A stretch of DNA of 64,000 bases, from assembly GCF_003111685.1 (NCBI RefSeq), contig NZ_CP022189.1:2248001-2312000 (forward strand). The letters run 5' to 3'. Of the stretch, positions 43,215 through 53,164 are shown one piece after another. Positions within the stretch are counted from its first letter, which is position 1, and the number at the start of each line of letters is the position of its first letter. The notes beneath the pieces are model-generated. The model saw nothing but the letters and a program-made list of their open reading frames with translations, ran no database searches and had not been told where the DNA came from. A program made the translations under genes and the position numbers. Origin of the DNA: Alloyangia pacifica. GTDB lineage: Bacteria > Pseudomonadota > Alphaproteobacteria > Rhodobacterales > Rhodobacteraceae.

Positions 43215-45800
43215 ATGCCCGACACCTACCGGAAAGACATGCAGGCCGATGATCCGCATGTCACGCTCATCACTCCCTCGGCGCCGATCACGACGCCGAG
43301 CCATGGCGGCCGTGCTAAGTGCCTGCAGCGGCTGGTCCGACTCGAACTTCCGGTGCCGCGCACCGTTGCGCTGAGCTTCGACACGGTGCACCGCATCGCG
43401 CAGGGCGAGGTGCCGCCGCCCGCGCTGATTCTCGGCCAGTTCACCCCCGGCACGCTGCTCTGCGTGCGCCCCTCCTCCGAGGATCCCGACTGGGGCGGGC
43501 CGGGCTCGGTGCTCAACATCGGCATGAACGATGGCACCTTCATCGACTATTCCGACCGCATCGGGGCGGAGGCGGCCTCGGCGCTCTACAAGCGTTTTGT
43601 CACCGGCTACGCGATCCACGTGGCGCGGCTCGACCCCGATGTCTTTGAAGAGATCGACACCGAAGGCCAGCAGGGCCTGTCGGACGCGCTCCGCGCCTAC
43701 GAGGAAGAAGCCGAGGAGCCCTTCCCGCAGGATCCCGCCGTTCAGCTTACCGCCGTTCTGCGCACCATGGCCCGCGCCTGGGAAGGCACCACCGCCCGGC
43801 TGCTGCGCCAGGCCAAGGGGGCGCCGGTGGACGCCGGGCTGGGGCTCATCGTGCAGGAGATGGCGCTGGGGCTGGGCATCGGCGAATGCGGCTCTGGCGT
43901 TCTGCAACTGGTCAACTCCGACACCGGCCTGCCGCAGATCACCGGACGCTACCTGCACCAGAGCCAGGGCCGCGACGCGCTGCACGACGAGAGCGCGGCG
44001 CTGTTTCTCGAACGCGATCCGCGCGGACCCTCGCTGGAGGAGCTGGCGCCGGAGGCCTTCGAGCAGCTCAAGGCCCACGCGCGGCTGATGCGCCAGCGCC
44101 TGCGCGCCGAGATGCAGATCGAATTCACCCTCGAGAACGGCAGGGTTCATATCCTTGACGGGGTGCGGGTGAAGCGCTCGCCCCGCGGTGCGCTGCGCAT
44201 TGCCGTGCGGCTCGCCGAAGACGGGATCATCACCCGGGAAGAGGCGCTGATGCGGGTGGAACCGCGCGGGCTGTCGGAACTGCTGCACCGGCAGGTGTCG
44301 CCCGAGGCGGAGCGCGACGTAATCGGCAAGGGCGTCGCCGCCTCGCCCGGCGCCGCCACTGGCAAGATCGTCTTCAGTGCCGCCGAGGCGCAGGCCTCGG
44401 CTGCGCGCGGCGAGCCCTGCGTCCTTGTCCGGCGCGAGACCTCGCCCGAGGACGTGCGCGGCATGCATGTGGCCGCCGCGGTGCTGACCGAGCGCGGCGG
44501 GATGACCAGCCACGCGGCGGTGATCGGCCGCGGGCTCGGCCTGCCCTCGGTAGTAGGCGCCGCCAACATGGGCTTTCGTCTGAACGACAAAGTGTTGATT
44601 TCACAGGATGGCCGCCGGTTCTACGAGGGTGACACGATCACCGTCGACGGCACCTCGGGGCAAATCCTCGCAGGGGCGCCGGCGATGGTCGAGGCGGCGC
44701 TGGACGACGCCTTCCGCACCTTCATGTCCTGGGCCGACGACGCCCGTGACATCGGCATCCGCGCCAATGCCGACACCCCCGCCGATGCCGCCACCGCGCG
44801 CAACTTCGCGGCGCAGGGGATTGGCCTGTGCCGGACCGAGCACATGTTCTTCGAGGCCGACCGCATCACCCCGATGCGCGAGATGATCTTCGCCGACAGC
44901 CCCGAGGACCGGAAGGCCGCGCTTGCCCGGCTTCTGCCAATGCAACGTGCAGACTTCACGGAACTTTTCCGGATCATGGAGGGCATGCCCGTCTGCATCC
45001 GCCTGTTCGATCCGCCGCTGCACGAGTTCCTGCCCACCGACCGCGCCGGGCTGCGCGATCTGGCCGAGGCGCTCGACCTGCCGGTCAGCGACGTGACCCG
45101 ACGGGTCGAGTCGATGGGCGAGTACAACCCGATGCTGGGCATGCGCGGCGTGCGGCTCGGCATCGCCGTGCCCGAGATCTACGACATGCAGGCGCGGGCC
45201 ATCTTCGAGGCGACGCTGGATGCGTCGAAAGACGGTGCCCCGGTGGAGCCCGAGATCATGCTGCCGCTGGTTTCGGCGATGAAGGAGGTCGAACTGGTGA
45301 AGACCCGCATCGACGCCGTCGCCGCCGCGGTGCGCAACGAGCGTGGCCGGGCCTTCGACTATTCGCTCGGCGTGATGGTCGAGACCCCGCGCGCCTGCCT
45401 GCGCGCCGACGAGATCGCCCAGCATGCGCATTTCATGTCCTTCGGCACCAACGACCTCACGCAGATGACCTACGGGCTGTCGCGCGACGACGCCGGACGC
45501 TTCATGTCGCATTACGTGCAGCAAGGGGTCTTTGCCGAGGACCCGTTCCACCGGCTCGACCCCGAAGGGGTGGGCGAGCTGATCAAGATCGGGGTTGAGC
45601 GCGGGAGACACGGCAACCGCGGAATCATGCTCTCGATCTGCGGCGAGCATGGCGGCGACCCTGATTCGATTGCCTTCTGCAGGGAGGCCGGAATCGACTA
45701 CGTGAGCTGCTCACCATTCCGCGTTCCGGTTGCAAGACTTGCCGCTGCGCAACTCGCGCTAAAAGAGAAAATCGGGGGAAAAAGGCCGAAATTCGCCTAA
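43215..45800 (+). CDS. PPDK-like PEP-utilising protein with altered nucleotide-binding domain
   Basis: An 861-residue protein of the pyruvate, phosphate dikinase family. The swivelling His domain has H433 in GGMTSHAAVIGRG. The C-terminal PEP/pyruvate barrel has CRTEHMF, MLGMRGVRLGI, VMVETPRACL, SFGTNDLTQMTYGLSRDDA and the acid/base C809 in CGEHGGDP. The N-terminal ATP-grasp domain is short and has lost the canonical VRSGAxxSMPGMMDT sequence, reading LCVRPSSEDPDWGGPGSVLNIG. So it may not use ATP as authentic PPDK does. I chose 43215; upstream frame to 43191 adds 8 residues. It lies 150 bp after glyS. Confidence 0.85.
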   Translation: MPDTYRKDMQADDPHVTLITPSAPITTPSHGGRAKCLQRLVRLELPVPRTVALSFDTVHRIAQGEVPPPALILGQFTPGTLLCVRPSSEDPDWGGPGSVLNIGMNDGTFIDYSDRIGAEAASALYKRFVTGYAIHVARLDPDVFEEIDTEGQQGLSDALRAYEEEAEEPFPQDPAVQLTAVLRTMARAWEGTTARLLRQAKGAPVDAGLGLIVQEMALGLGIGECGSGVLQLVNSDTGLPQITGRYLHQSQGRDALHDESAALFLERDPRGPSLEELAPEAFEQLKAHARLMRQRLRAEMQIEFTLENGRVHILDGVRVKRSPRGALRIAVRLAEDGIITREEALMRVEPRGLSELLHRQVSPEAERDVIGKGVAASPGAATGKIVFSAAEAQASAARGEPCVLVRRETSPEDVRGMHVAAAVLTERGGMTSHAAVIGRGLGLPSVVGAANMGFRLNDKVLISQDGRRFYEGDTITVDGTSGQILAGAPAMVEAALDDAFRTFMSWADDARDIGIRANADTPADAATARNFAAQGIGLCRTEHMFFEADRITPMREMIFADSPEDRKAALARLLPMQRADFTELFRIMEGMPVCIRLFDPPLHEFLPTDRAGLRDLAEALDLPVSDVTRRVESMGEYNPMLGMRGVRLGIAVPEIYDMQARAIFEATLDASKDGAPVEPEIMLPLVSAMKEVELVKTRIDAVAAAVRNERGRAFDYSLGVMVETPRACLRADEIAQHAHFMSFGTNDLTQMTYGLSRDDAGRFMSHYVQQGVFAEDPFHRLDPEGVGELIKIGVERGRHGNRGIMLSICGEHGGDPDSIAFCREAGIDYVSCSPFRVPVARLAAAQLALKEKIGGKRPKFA

Positions 45801-45824
45801 AAAGGGCCGTTTTCCACAAGGGAT

Positions 45825-45841
45825 AAGGACGCTGTCCTTTT
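45825..45841 (+). terminator. Short hairpin after the PPDK-like gene
   Basis: AAGGAC and GTCCTT flank GCT, followed by TT. The stem is short, so this is a modest call. Confidence 0.45.
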
Positions 45842-45940
45842 GCGCGGTCTTACTTGGGTGGACGAATTGGCGACTTTTTTGTAAATCGCCTCGGATTTCG
45901 GCATCCCTCGGGGTGCCCCCCCGAGCTGTGAGAGCCCTTA

Positions 45941-46582
45941 ATGTTTCGTGCCACCGCGATCGTCATCGCCGCATGTTTTGCGGCGCTTCCCGTCCGCGCT
46001 GACATCCAGCATGACAGCATCCGTCACCTCGTCAAACTCGAACAGAGCGCGCTTCGTTCCGCAAATTCTTCGCATCTGCGCAGCATGATCACGCCGGTCT
46101 CGGCCGGCAGCTCGAAGGTCCCCCACTACGACCGCGCCTGGCTCGCCACCCAGCCCAAGGCGACCGGCGGCGCTCAGTTCCAGTGCCTGGCCGAGGCGCT
46201 CTACTTCGAGGCCCGCGGCGAGAGCCTGCAGGGGCAGTTCGCTGTCGCCGAGGTGATCATGAACCGCGTCGACAGCCCGCGCTTCCCGGACTCGGTCTGC
46301 GGGGTGATCAACCAGGGCACCGGGCGCCTGCACGCCTGCCAGTTCTCCTACACCTGCGACGGCCGCCCCGAGCACGTCAGCGAAAAGGCCGCCTGGGACC
46401 GCGTTGCCAAGGTGGCCAAGGCGGTGATCTCGGGCGCGCCGCGGGCGCTGACCCAGGGCGCCACCTATTATCACACCCGCGCCGTGCGCCCGAGCTGGGC
46501 CCGCAAGTTCACCAAGACGGCCACCATCGGCGCGCATTACTTCTACCGCGGCGCGAACTACCGTATCAGCACCAGCAACTGA
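45941..46582 (+). CDS. SleB-type cell wall hydrolase
   Basis: A 213-residue exported protein. A signal peptide covers about 1-20 (MFRATAIVIAACFAALPVRA). The hydrolase_2/SleB domain has CLAEALYFEARGES with the catalytic Glu, QFAVAEVIMNRVDSPRFPDSVCGVINQG and GATYYHTRAVRPSWA. It would cleave peptidoglycan in the periplasm during growth or remodelling. It is probably transcribed on its own. Confidence 0.9.
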   Translation: MFRATAIVIAACFAALPVRADIQHDSIRHLVKLEQSALRSANSSHLRSMITPVSAGSSKVPHYDRAWLATQPKATGGAQFQCLAEALYFEARGESLQGQFAVAEVIMNRVDSPRFPDSVCGVINQGTGRLHACQFSYTCDGRPEHVSEKAAWDRVAKVAKAVISGAPRALTQGATYYHTRAVRPSWARKFTKTATIGAHYFYRGANYRISTSN

Positions 46583-46678
46583 GCGCCGCTTTTCTCCCCC
46601 GGCACGCCGTTGTCGGGGTCGCCCCTGCGTCAGGCCCCTGCTAGAGAGGCGGCAGTTTTCGCTTCCGGAGCCGCTGCC

Positions 46679-47608
46679 ATGGCCGATGAAATCCGCCTCG
46701 CCTTCGCCCATCCCGACGAACGGGCCATCGCCACCGCCGGCGAGACCCCGCGCGACCGCATCTCGCTGCGCGACCACGTGGTCGAGGTCGAGATCGGCGC
46801 TTTCCAGGCCGAGCGCGGCAATCGCCAGCGCGTGCGCTTCAACGTCGTGGTCGAGGTGGCGCCCGGCAAGGGCGCGCTCGAGGACGATGTCGATCTGATC
46901 CTCTCCTACGACAAGGTGACCGAGGCGATCGCCGCCGAGCTCGAGGCCGAGCGGCTGAACCTGCTCGAGACCCTCGCCGAGCGCATCGCCGAACGCATCC
47001 TGCTGGAGCCGCAGGCGCTGCGGGTCTTCGTGCGGATCGAGAAGCTCGACCGCGGCCCCGGCGCGCTGGGGGTCGAGATCGTCCGCGCCCGCGACGGCGA
47101 ACCGGTGGGCGCGGCGCAGGATGGCGCCCGCGAGCGCCCGCATCCGCGGGTGATCTACCTGTCGAACGCCGCCATCGCCGACACCGCGCTCTCGGGCTGG
47201 CTCGACCAGGCCGAGACCCTGGGCGCGCCGGTGATCCTCTGCGTCGGCCTGCCCGAAGGGGCGCGACCTCAGGCCAGCCACCCGCTGGCGCAGCGCCGGA
47301 TCGACCTGCTGGCGATCGAACAGAACGCCTGGATGCTTGCGGCCCGCGACCCGCGCGCCAAGGTGGTCGCCACCCGCACCGAGCTCGACTGGGCGATGAA
47401 GAACGGCCAGAGCTGCATCTGGGCGCCGTCGAAGATCGTGCTCGACACGCCGACCGGTCAGGAAGCCCACCCCGAAGACCCCGCCGAGCTGGCGGGCTGG
47501 TTCGCCGGGCTGATGGAGGCCTGCGAGCTGGTGATGATCGGCGAAGAGCCGCCCGCCGGTCTGACGGTTCCGGCGCGGGCTGTAACAGTCGGAAATACCA
47601 CGCTCTGA
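46679..47608 (+). CDS. folB: Dihydroneopterin aldolase domain fused to a second domain of unknown function
   Basis: A 309-residue protein. Residues about 25-135 are a FolB domain (RISLRDHVVEVEIGAFQAERG, LSYDKVTEAIAAELEAERLNLLETLAERIAERIL), which cleaves dihydroneopterin in folate synthesis. Residues about 155-305 form a second domain (HPRVIYLSNAAIADTALSGWLDQAETLGAPVILCV...) that I do not recognise; it is not the HPPK sequence pattern. Ordinary FolB is ~120 residues. It is followed 52 bp later by folP, so a role in folate synthesis is likely. GGAG precedes the ATG. Confidence 0.82.
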   Translation: MADEIRLAFAHPDERAIATAGETPRDRISLRDHVVEVEIGAFQAERGNRQRVRFNVVVEVAPGKGALEDDVDLILSYDKVTEAIAAELEAERLNLLETLAERIAERILLEPQALRVFVRIEKLDRGPGALGVEIVRARDGEPVGAAQDGARERPHPRVIYLSNAAIADTALSGWLDQAETLGAPVILCVGLPEGARPQASHPLAQRRIDLLAIEQNAWMLAARDPRAKVVATRTELDWAMKNGQSCIWAPSKIVLDTPTGQEAHPEDPAELAGWFAGLMEACELVMIGEEPPAGLTVPARAVTVGNTTL

Positions 47609-47660
47609 GCCCGTCGCCGCCCGGCTTGCCAAGCGGGCGCGCATCGGGCACAGACGCTCA

Positions 47661-48665
47661 ATGACTGCCCGATACCGCCCCCTCGTCCAGTGCGGACACG
47701 CCCGCCCAGATGACGCCCTGCCGCTTGCCGGGGGTCCGCGCTGGTTCAGCCAGTGCGCGCGCCATGCCCGCGGCGAGGCGGTGACGGTGGTTCCGGTCTC
47801 CGAGGTGCCACAGGACGTGCTGGCCCGGCTCACCGCCCCGCGCGAGCCCGTCGCCGGCCTGTCGATGGACGGCCCGCGGATCATGGGCATTCTCAATGTT
47901 ACCCCAGACAGCTTTTCCGACGGCGGCACCGATGCCTCGGCGCAGGAGTCCATCGCCCGCGCCCGCCGGATGCTGCAGGACGGCGCCGACATCCTCGACA
48001 TAGGGGGCGAGAGCACGCGCCCCGGCGCGCCGGAAGTGCCGGTCGACGAAGAGATCGCCCGCGTCGTGCCGGTCACCGAGGCACTGAAGGGCGTGCCGAT
48101 CTCGGTCGACACCCGCAAGGCCGCCGTCGCCCGCGCCGCCGCCGAGGCCGGTGCCACGCTGATCAACGATGTCTCGGGGCTGGTCTTCGATCCCGAGATG
48201 ACCGAGTTCTGCGCCTCCTCCCGCCTGCCCGTCTGCGTCATGCACATGCGCGGCACGCCCGAGACGATGAGCGCCGAGACCGATTACGCCGACGTGCTGC
48301 TCGACGTCTACGACTTTCTCGAGACGCAGGTGCATGCGCTGGAGCACGCCGGGCTGCCGCGCGAGAAGATCGTGGTCGATCCCGGCATCGGCTTTGCCAA
48401 GACCCTCGATCAGAATCTCGCGCTGCTGAACGGGTTGTCGCTGTTCCACGGCCTTGGCTGCGCGATCCTGCTGGGCGTCTCCCGCAAGGGCTTCATCGGC
48501 AAGCTCTCGGGCGAGGCCGAGGCCGCCAACCGTTTCCCCGGCTCCATCGCCACCGCCCTTGCAGGCGTGGCGCAGGGGGCCCAGATCATCCGCGTGCACG
48601 ACGTGCGCGAGACGCGCCAAGCCCTGACGCTCTGGCAGGCCGTCGAAGAAGGAGGCCAAGAATGA
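47661..48665 (+). CDS. folP: Dihydropteroate synthase
   Basis: A 334-residue TIM-barrel enzyme joining p-aminobenzoate to the pterin pyrophosphate. Hallmarks: [69 protein letters not shown] and IIRVHDV. The N-terminal ~70 residues precede the usual domain start. It overlaps glmM by 4 bp (ATGA), so they are translationally coupled. Confidence 0.95.
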   Translation: MTARYRPLVQCGHARPDDALPLAGGPRWFSQCARHARGEAVTVVPVSEVPQDVLARLTAPREPVAGLSMDGPRIMGILNVTPDSFSDGGTDASAQESIARARRMLQDGADILDIGGESTRPGAPEVPVDEEIARVVPVTEALKGVPISVDTRKAAVARAAAEAGATLINDVSGLVFDPEMTEFCASSRLPVCVMHMRGTPETMSAETDYADVLLDVYDFLETQVHALEHAGLPREKIVVDPGIGFAKTLDQNLALLNGLSLFHGLGCAILLGVSRKGFIGKLSGEAEAANRFPGSIATALAGVAQGAQIIRVHDVRETRQALTLWQAVEEGGQE

Positions 48666-50008
48666 CCCGCAAGCTTTTCGGCACCGACGGGGTGCGCGGC
48701 ACCGCCAACATGCACCCGATGACCGCCGAGATGGCGCTGGCCATCGGCGCCGCCGCCGGGCGCTACTTCCGCCGCGAGGCGGGCGGCACGCACCGCGTGG
48801 TGATCGGCAAGGACACAAGGCTCTCGGGCTACATGTTCGAGACCGCGCTGACGGCGGGGCTCACCTCGACCGGCATGAACGTGCTGCTGCTCGGCCCGGT
48901 GCCGACCCCGGCGGTGGGGCTGCTGACGCCCTCGATGCGCGCCGACGTCGGGATCATGATCTCGGCCTCGCACAATCCTGCGCATGACAATGGCATCAAG
49001 TTCTTCGGCCCCGACGGCTTCAAGCTCTCGGATGAGGCAGAGGCCGAGATCGAGGCGCTGGTCGAGGCGGGCGTCGAGCCGGCCCAGGCCGGCAACATCG
49101 GCCGCGCCAAGCGGATCGACGATGGCCGCTTCCGCTACCAGGAGCGGGTGAAATCGAGCTTCCCGCACGGCATGCGGCTTGACGGCATAAAGGTGGTGAT
49201 CGACTGCGCCAATGGCGCCGCCTACCGCGCCGCGCCCGAGGTTCTCTGGGAGCTCGGCGCCGAGGTGATCCCGGTGGGGACGCATCCGAACGGGCTCAAC
49301 ATCAACGACCAATGCGGCTCGACCAAGCCGCAGACCGCCGCCGAGACCGTGGTGGCGCATGGCGCCGATGTCGGCATCTGCCTCGACGGCGATGCCGATA
49401 GGGTGATCCTGATCGACGAGAAAGGCACCGTCGCGGACGGCGATCAGATCATGGCGCTGATGGCCGGCCGCTGGGCCGAGGAAGACCGGCTTGCCGGTGG
49501 CACGCTCGTCGCCACTGTGATGTCGAACCTCGGGCTCGAGCGCTACCTCGGCGATCGCGGGCTCACCCTCGCCCGCACCAAGGTCGGCGACCGCTACGTG
49601 GTCGAGATGATGCGGGCGCGTGGCTTCAACCTCGGAGGCGAGCAGTCGGGCCACATCGTGATGACCGATTACGCCACGACCGGCGATGGTCTCATGGCGG
49701 GGCTGCAGTTCCTCGCCGAGATGGTCCGCACCGGGCAGCCCGCCAGCCGCCTCGCGCGCAACTTCGAGCCGGTGCCGCAGCTGCTTAAGAACGTGCGCTT
49801 CGGCGCCGGGCAGACGCCGCTTGACGCCGCCAGCGTGCAGGGCGCCATCGCCGAGGCCGAGGCGCAGCTCTCGGGTCGCGGCCGGCTGCTGATCCGCAAG
49901 TCGGGCACCGAGCCTTTGATCCGGGTGATGGCAGAATGCGAGGACGAAGCGCTGCTGGCGCAGGTGGTCGACGGGATCGTCGCCGAGGTCCAGGCCGCCG
50001 CCGGCTGA
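48662..50008 (+). CDS. glmM: Phosphoglucosamine mutase
   Basis: A 448-residue phosphohexomutase converting glucosamine-6-phosphate to glucosamine-1-phosphate for UDP-GlcNAc and cell wall synthesis. The phosphoserine is S103 in [11 protein letters not shown]. The metal loop is CLDGDADRV, the sugar-binding loop [10 protein letters not shown], and the phosphate-binding loop [12 protein letters not shown]. It begins [13 protein letters not shown]. The folP-glmM order is a conserved bacterial arrangement. Confidence 0.96.
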   Translation: MTRKLFGTDGVRGTANMHPMTAEMALAIGAAAGRYFRREAGGTHRVVIGKDTRLSGYMFETALTAGLTSTGMNVLLLGPVPTPAVGLLTPSMRADVGIMISASHNPAHDNGIKFFGPDGFKLSDEAEAEIEALVEAGVEPAQAGNIGRAKRIDDGRFRYQERVKSSFPHGMRLDGIKVVIDCANGAAYRAAPEVLWELGAEVIPVGTHPNGLNINDQCGSTKPQTAAETVVAHGADVGICLDGDADRVILIDEKGTVADGDQIMALMAGRWAEEDRLAGGTLVATVMSNLGLERYLGDRGLTLARTKVGDRYVVEMMRARGFNLGGEQSGHIVMTDYATTGDGLMAGLQFLAEMVRTGQPASRLARNFEPVPQLLKNVRFGAGQTPLDAASVQGAIAEAEAQLSGRGRLLIRKSGTEPLIRVMAECEDEALLAQVVDGIVAEVQAAAG

Positions 50009-50072
50009 GCCTCGCTTGCGGCGGTGCGCCTCTCGCGCGTGCGCCGAATTCGCGTATTTGGAAAGAGAAGAA

Positions 50073-50104
50073 GCCGGAGGTGCGCGTTGCCTCCGGTTTA
50101 TCTT
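50073..50104 (+). terminator. Terminator after glmM
   Basis: CCGGAGG and CCTCCGG flank a 9-nt loop and are followed by TTTATCTTTT. It lies 65 bp past the glmM stop, between convergent genes. Confidence 0.7.
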
Positions 50105-50190
50105 TTGGGCCGGAAAATCCCGGGGGGAGACGCGCGCGGCGTCTCGGAAGCGGGGCCCTAGGCAGCGACGCGGCGGGCGGAGCCCCCGCT

Positions 50191-51516
50191 TCAGCCGCCC
50201 TTGGCCACCCAGCGTTCCAACGCCGGGTAGCGCAGCGCCAGCGTCAGCCCGCGAGCAAGGAAGGAGACCTGGTAGGCCAGCCAGAGCCCGTGGTTGCCCA
50301 TCGCCGGCAGCGCCAGCAGCAGCACCGCCGCGTAGATCACCGCCGAGACCGCCATCATGTTGCGCATGTCCGCCGAGCGCGTCGCACCGATGAAGATGCC
50401 GTCGAGCGTGAAGGGCAACGCCTGCAGCAGCGGCGAGACAACCATCCATGGCAGGAAGGCAATTGCCGCGGCGCGCACCGCCTCGTCGGCGGCGATGCCA
50501 CGGATCAGCAGAGGTCCGACGAGCCAGAAGAGCCCCGCCAGCAGAAGCGCCGCCACCACGCACCAGAGGCCCGCGAGCCGGGCGCTGCGGCGCAGGTGCG
50601 GCAGATTGCGTGCCCCCACCGCCTGGCCGACCAGCGCCTCTGCGGCAAAGGCGAAGCCGTCCATCGTATGCGCGGTGATCATCATGAACTGCATCAGCAC
50701 CTGGTTTGCCGCGAGGGTCTCGTCGCCGAAGCGTCCGCCGACCAGCATGAACGAGACGATGATCGCCTCCAGCAGCAGCGAGCGGATCAGGATATCGCCG
50801 TTGAGCGCGGCCATGCGGCGCAGCCGCGCCGGATCGAAGACCCGCGCCCGGTTCCGCCAGCCGGCCTCGGCAAAGCCGTCGCGGCAGAGCCAGAGGCCAA
50901 GGCCCAGACCCGACCATTCGGCGACGAAGGTGGCCAGCGCCACGCCCTCGACCCCCATGCCGACCCAGAGCACCAGCGCCAGATCGAGCACCACGTTCAC
51001 CGCGTTCATGCCAAGCTGCAGCACCAGCACTGCCCGCGTCCGCTCCTGCGCGATCAGCCAGCCGGTGAGCCCGTAGATCGCCACCGCCGCCGGTGCCGAC
51101 CAGATGCGGATCTGCATGTAGCTCTGCGCCATTTGCTCGACCTCTTGCGAGGCCGGGGAGGCGGCAAAGGCGATGCGGAAGATCAGCGCCTGCAGCGCGA
51201 TCAGCAGCACGCCCCCGGCAAGACCGATCAGCAGCGCCCGCGCGAGCAGGGCGGAGACCTCGCAGCGATCATTCTCGCCGAGCGCTTGGGCGGTGAGCCC
51301 GGTGGTGCCCATGCGCAGGAAGCCAAAGATCCAGTAGATCGCCGAAAGCACCACCGCGCCGATGCCGACCGCGGCGATCGGCTCGGGGCTGGGGATCTGG
51401 CCGACCACGGCGGTGTCCACCGCGCCGAGGATCGGCACCGTGGCGTTCGAGAGCAGGATCGGCAGCGCGATCTTCAGCACGCGGCCGTGGGTCAGGGGGA
51501 GGTTCTGGGAGCGCAT
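50191..51516 (-). CDS. MATE-family multidrug/metabolite exporter
   Basis: A 441-residue inner-membrane protein with about 12 hydrophobic helices in two similar halves. The first half opens ILKIALPILLSNATVPILGAVDTAVVGQ and the second has LEAIIVSFMLVGGRFGDETLAANQVLMQFMMITAHTMDGFAFAAEALVG, the DinF-like MATE pattern. It would export cationic drugs or metabolites using Na+ or H+. Substrate unknown. It converges on glmM and lies 54 bp beyond the thioesterase pair on the same strand. Confidence 0.9.
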   Translation of the reverse strand: MRSQNLPLTHGRVLKIALPILLSNATVPILGAVDTAVVGQIPSPEPIAAVGIGAVVLSAIYWIFGFLRMGTTGLTAQALGENDRCEVSALLARALLIGLAGGVLLIALQALIFRIAFAASPASQEVEQMAQSYMQIRIWSAPAAVAIYGLTGWLIAQERTRAVLVLQLGMNAVNVVLDLALVLWVGMGVEGVALATFVAEWSGLGLGLWLCRDGFAEAGWRNRARVFDPARLRRMAALNGDILIRSLLLEAIIVSFMLVGGRFGDETLAANQVLMQFMMITAHTMDGFAFAAEALVGQAVGARNLPHLRRSARLAGLWCVVAALLLAGLFWLVGPLLIRGIAADEAVRAAAIAFLPWMVVSPLLQALPFTLDGIFIGATRSADMRNMMAVSAVIYAAVLLLALPAMGNHGLWLAYQVSFLARGLTLALRYPALERWVAKGG

Positions 51517-51570
51517 GGTTTCTTCAGAGAGGGATGGAGAGCACGGAGGCGACGGTGCGAAGGGGCGTGC

Positions 51571-52080
51571 TCACCTCTCGTCCCAGGGCATCAGGAAGTG
51601 CCCCACCGCCTGAACGATCGGCCGGTCGCGGTTGTCCTGCCAGGCTTCGGCATGGACCGAGGCGTAGCGCCGACCCGAGCGGGTGACACGGGCCCGGGCA
51701 TAGGCGTCGCGCGGCAGGCCGGGGCGCAGGTAGTCGATGGTGAAATCGATGGTCTTGGGCAGGCGCGGCAGCCGACCCTGCTCCAGCGTCTCGAGATCGA
51801 GCCGACCGGATTCGACCTCGCCCCAGAGGCTGATCCAGCTCAGGGTGATGATCGAGGTCACCTCGAGAAAGGCGGCGGTCACCCCGCCGTGCAGCGCTGG
51901 CAGGTCAGGGTTGCCGATCAGCTTCTCGTCGAAGTTCAGCACCCCGGTCAGCTCGTCGCCGCGGCGGTCGAAGGTGATGCCGAGGAAATTCACGTAAGGC
52001 ACGCCGCCGGCCAGCGCGCGAAGCGCGGTGTCGCGGCGCTGCTTAACCACTTGGACGGGTTCGGGCTTGCGATGGCTCAT
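51571..52080 (-). CDS. Hotdog-fold thioesterase, PaaI-like (second of pair)
   Basis: A 169-residue hotdog protein. The central helix PALHGGVTAAFLEVTSII and the strand TIDFTIDYLRPGLPRDAYARARVTRSGRRYASVHAEAW match acyl-CoA thioesterases of the PaaI group. Its ATG overlaps the stop of the preceding paralogue (52077-52080), so the two are translationally coupled and may act as partners. Substrate unknown. Confidence 0.85.
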   Translation of the reverse strand: MSHRKPEPVQVVKQRRDTALRALAGGVPYVNFLGITFDRRGDELTGVLNFDEKLIGNPDLPALHGGVTAAFLEVTSIITLSWISLWGEVESGRLDLETLEQGRLPRLPKTIDFTIDYLRPGLPRDAYARARVTRSGRRYASVHAEAWQDNRDRPIVQAVGHFLMPWDER

Positions 52081-52541
52081 GCGGTGTCCTCCGGCGTGTC
52101 GCCGCGCAGCTGCGGGACGGTGAAGGTGCCGGTGGCCATGGCGACGGGGCGCGCCGTGTCCTCGTCCAGCGCCACGGCGCGCACGAAGGCGACCGAGCGG
52201 GTCACGTGGTGGCACTCGGCCCGGGCGGTGATCCCCTGCCCCGGCGTGGCGGCGCGCAGGTAGTCGATGCGCAGGCTGATGGTGGCGGTGTGCCCCTCGA
52301 CTTGGCGGTGCGCCATGACCGAAGCGCCGCCGCAGGTGTCCATCAGCGTCGAGACCGCACCCCCATGGATCACCCCGGTCTCGGGGTCGCCGACGAGCTG
52401 CGCCGCGAAGGGCATGTGAATCTCGGCACAGCCATCGCCGAAGCCGGTGATCTTCAGACCCAGCGCGCGCGCCTGCGGTAGCCGCAGGATCAGCTCGGCC
52501 GCAACCGCCGGGTCGAAACCCGACTCCGCATCCGTGGACAT
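52077..52541 (-). CDS. Hotdog-fold thioesterase, PaaI-like (first of pair)
   Basis: A 154-residue hotdog acyl-CoA thioesterase. GVIHGGAVSTLMDTCGGASVM is the active-site helix, with the Asp of the PaaI type; ISLRIDYLRAATPGQGITARAECHHVTRSVAFVRAVA is the following strand pair. The start at 52541 follows AAAGGGA. It shares an operon with its paralogue and, after 54 bp more, perhaps the MATE exporter. It is divergent from the first MerR gene (117 bp apart). Confidence 0.87.
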   Translation of the reverse strand: MSTDAESGFDPAVAAELILRLPQARALGLKITGFGDGCAEIHMPFAAQLVGDPETGVIHGGAVSTLMDTCGGASVMAHRQVEGHTATISLRIDYLRAATPGQGITARAECHHVTRSVAFVRAVALDEDTARPVAMATGTFTVPQLRGDTPEDTA

Positions 52542-52658
52542 GGCGATATCCCTTTCTCGTCTCGCGTCTTTATGCGGCGACGGATCGCGCACCGCAAGCC
52601 GCGCGGCCATTGCCCTCGCCGCGGTGCCGCATTACCTTTCGCCACGTCAGGAGGCCCA

Positions 52659-53030
52659 ATGAGCGAGACACGTCTCAGCTTCAAGCAAATGTGCGCACGG
52701 TTCGAGGTCACCCCACGCACCTTGCGCTACTACGAGTACATCGAGCTGCTCACCCCCGATCGTGACGGGCGATCGCGCTGGTACGGCCCTCGCGAGGTGG
52801 CGCGGATGACGCTGATCCTGCGCGGGCGAAAGTTCGGATTCCAACTCGAGGAGATCCGGCAATGGCTGCAGATGTACGAACGCGACGGCACCGAGGCACA
52901 GATGCGCACCTGGGTGGAGATGGCGGACCGGCAGCTCGTGCAGCTCGGCGAGCAGCGCGCGCAGCTCGATTCGGCAATCGAGGAACTCAAAGCGCTTCGG
53001 GATGTGACCCTCAAGGAGCTGGGTGAATAG
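52659..53030 (+). CDS. MerR-family transcriptional regulator (first of two)
   Basis: A 123-residue MerR-type regulator. The winged helix-turn-helix (about 7-72) shows VTPRTLRYYEYIELLTPDRDGRSRWYG and ARMTLILRGRKFGFQLEEIRQWL; a dimerisation coiled coil follows (80-120). There is no effector domain or metal-binding Cys. CAGGAGG precedes the ATG. It is a close paralogue of the next gene; such pairs sit near fatty-acid oxidation genes, as here. Confidence 0.9.
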   Translation: MSETRLSFKQMCARFEVTPRTLRYYEYIELLTPDRDGRSRWYGPREVARMTLILRGRKFGFQLEEIRQWLQMYERDGTEAQMRTWVEMADRQLVQLGEQRAQLDSAIEELKALRDVTLKELGE

Positions 53031-53164
53031 GACGAATCACCCCCCCCGGGGCGTGTTGAAACGCTTTGATTTCGTACCCGGCTGCATACATTCGAGCCCC
53101 CGAATGGCTGCGTCACGCGCAACCGGGGAAAGAAAGTTCTTCTCGCCATCGCGTGACGCTTAAC

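Noticed and set aside
45938..50917. Long minus-strand frames opposite folB, folP and glmM
   Set aside because: The sense strand encodes well-known enzymes with catalytic motifs; the minus frames lack ribosome sites and recognisable domains.
49936..52263. A 775-codon plus-strand frame opposite the MATE and thioesterase genes
   Set aside because: It is a shadow of the minus-strand MATE and hotdog genes, rich in Arg/His/Gln with no domain pattern.
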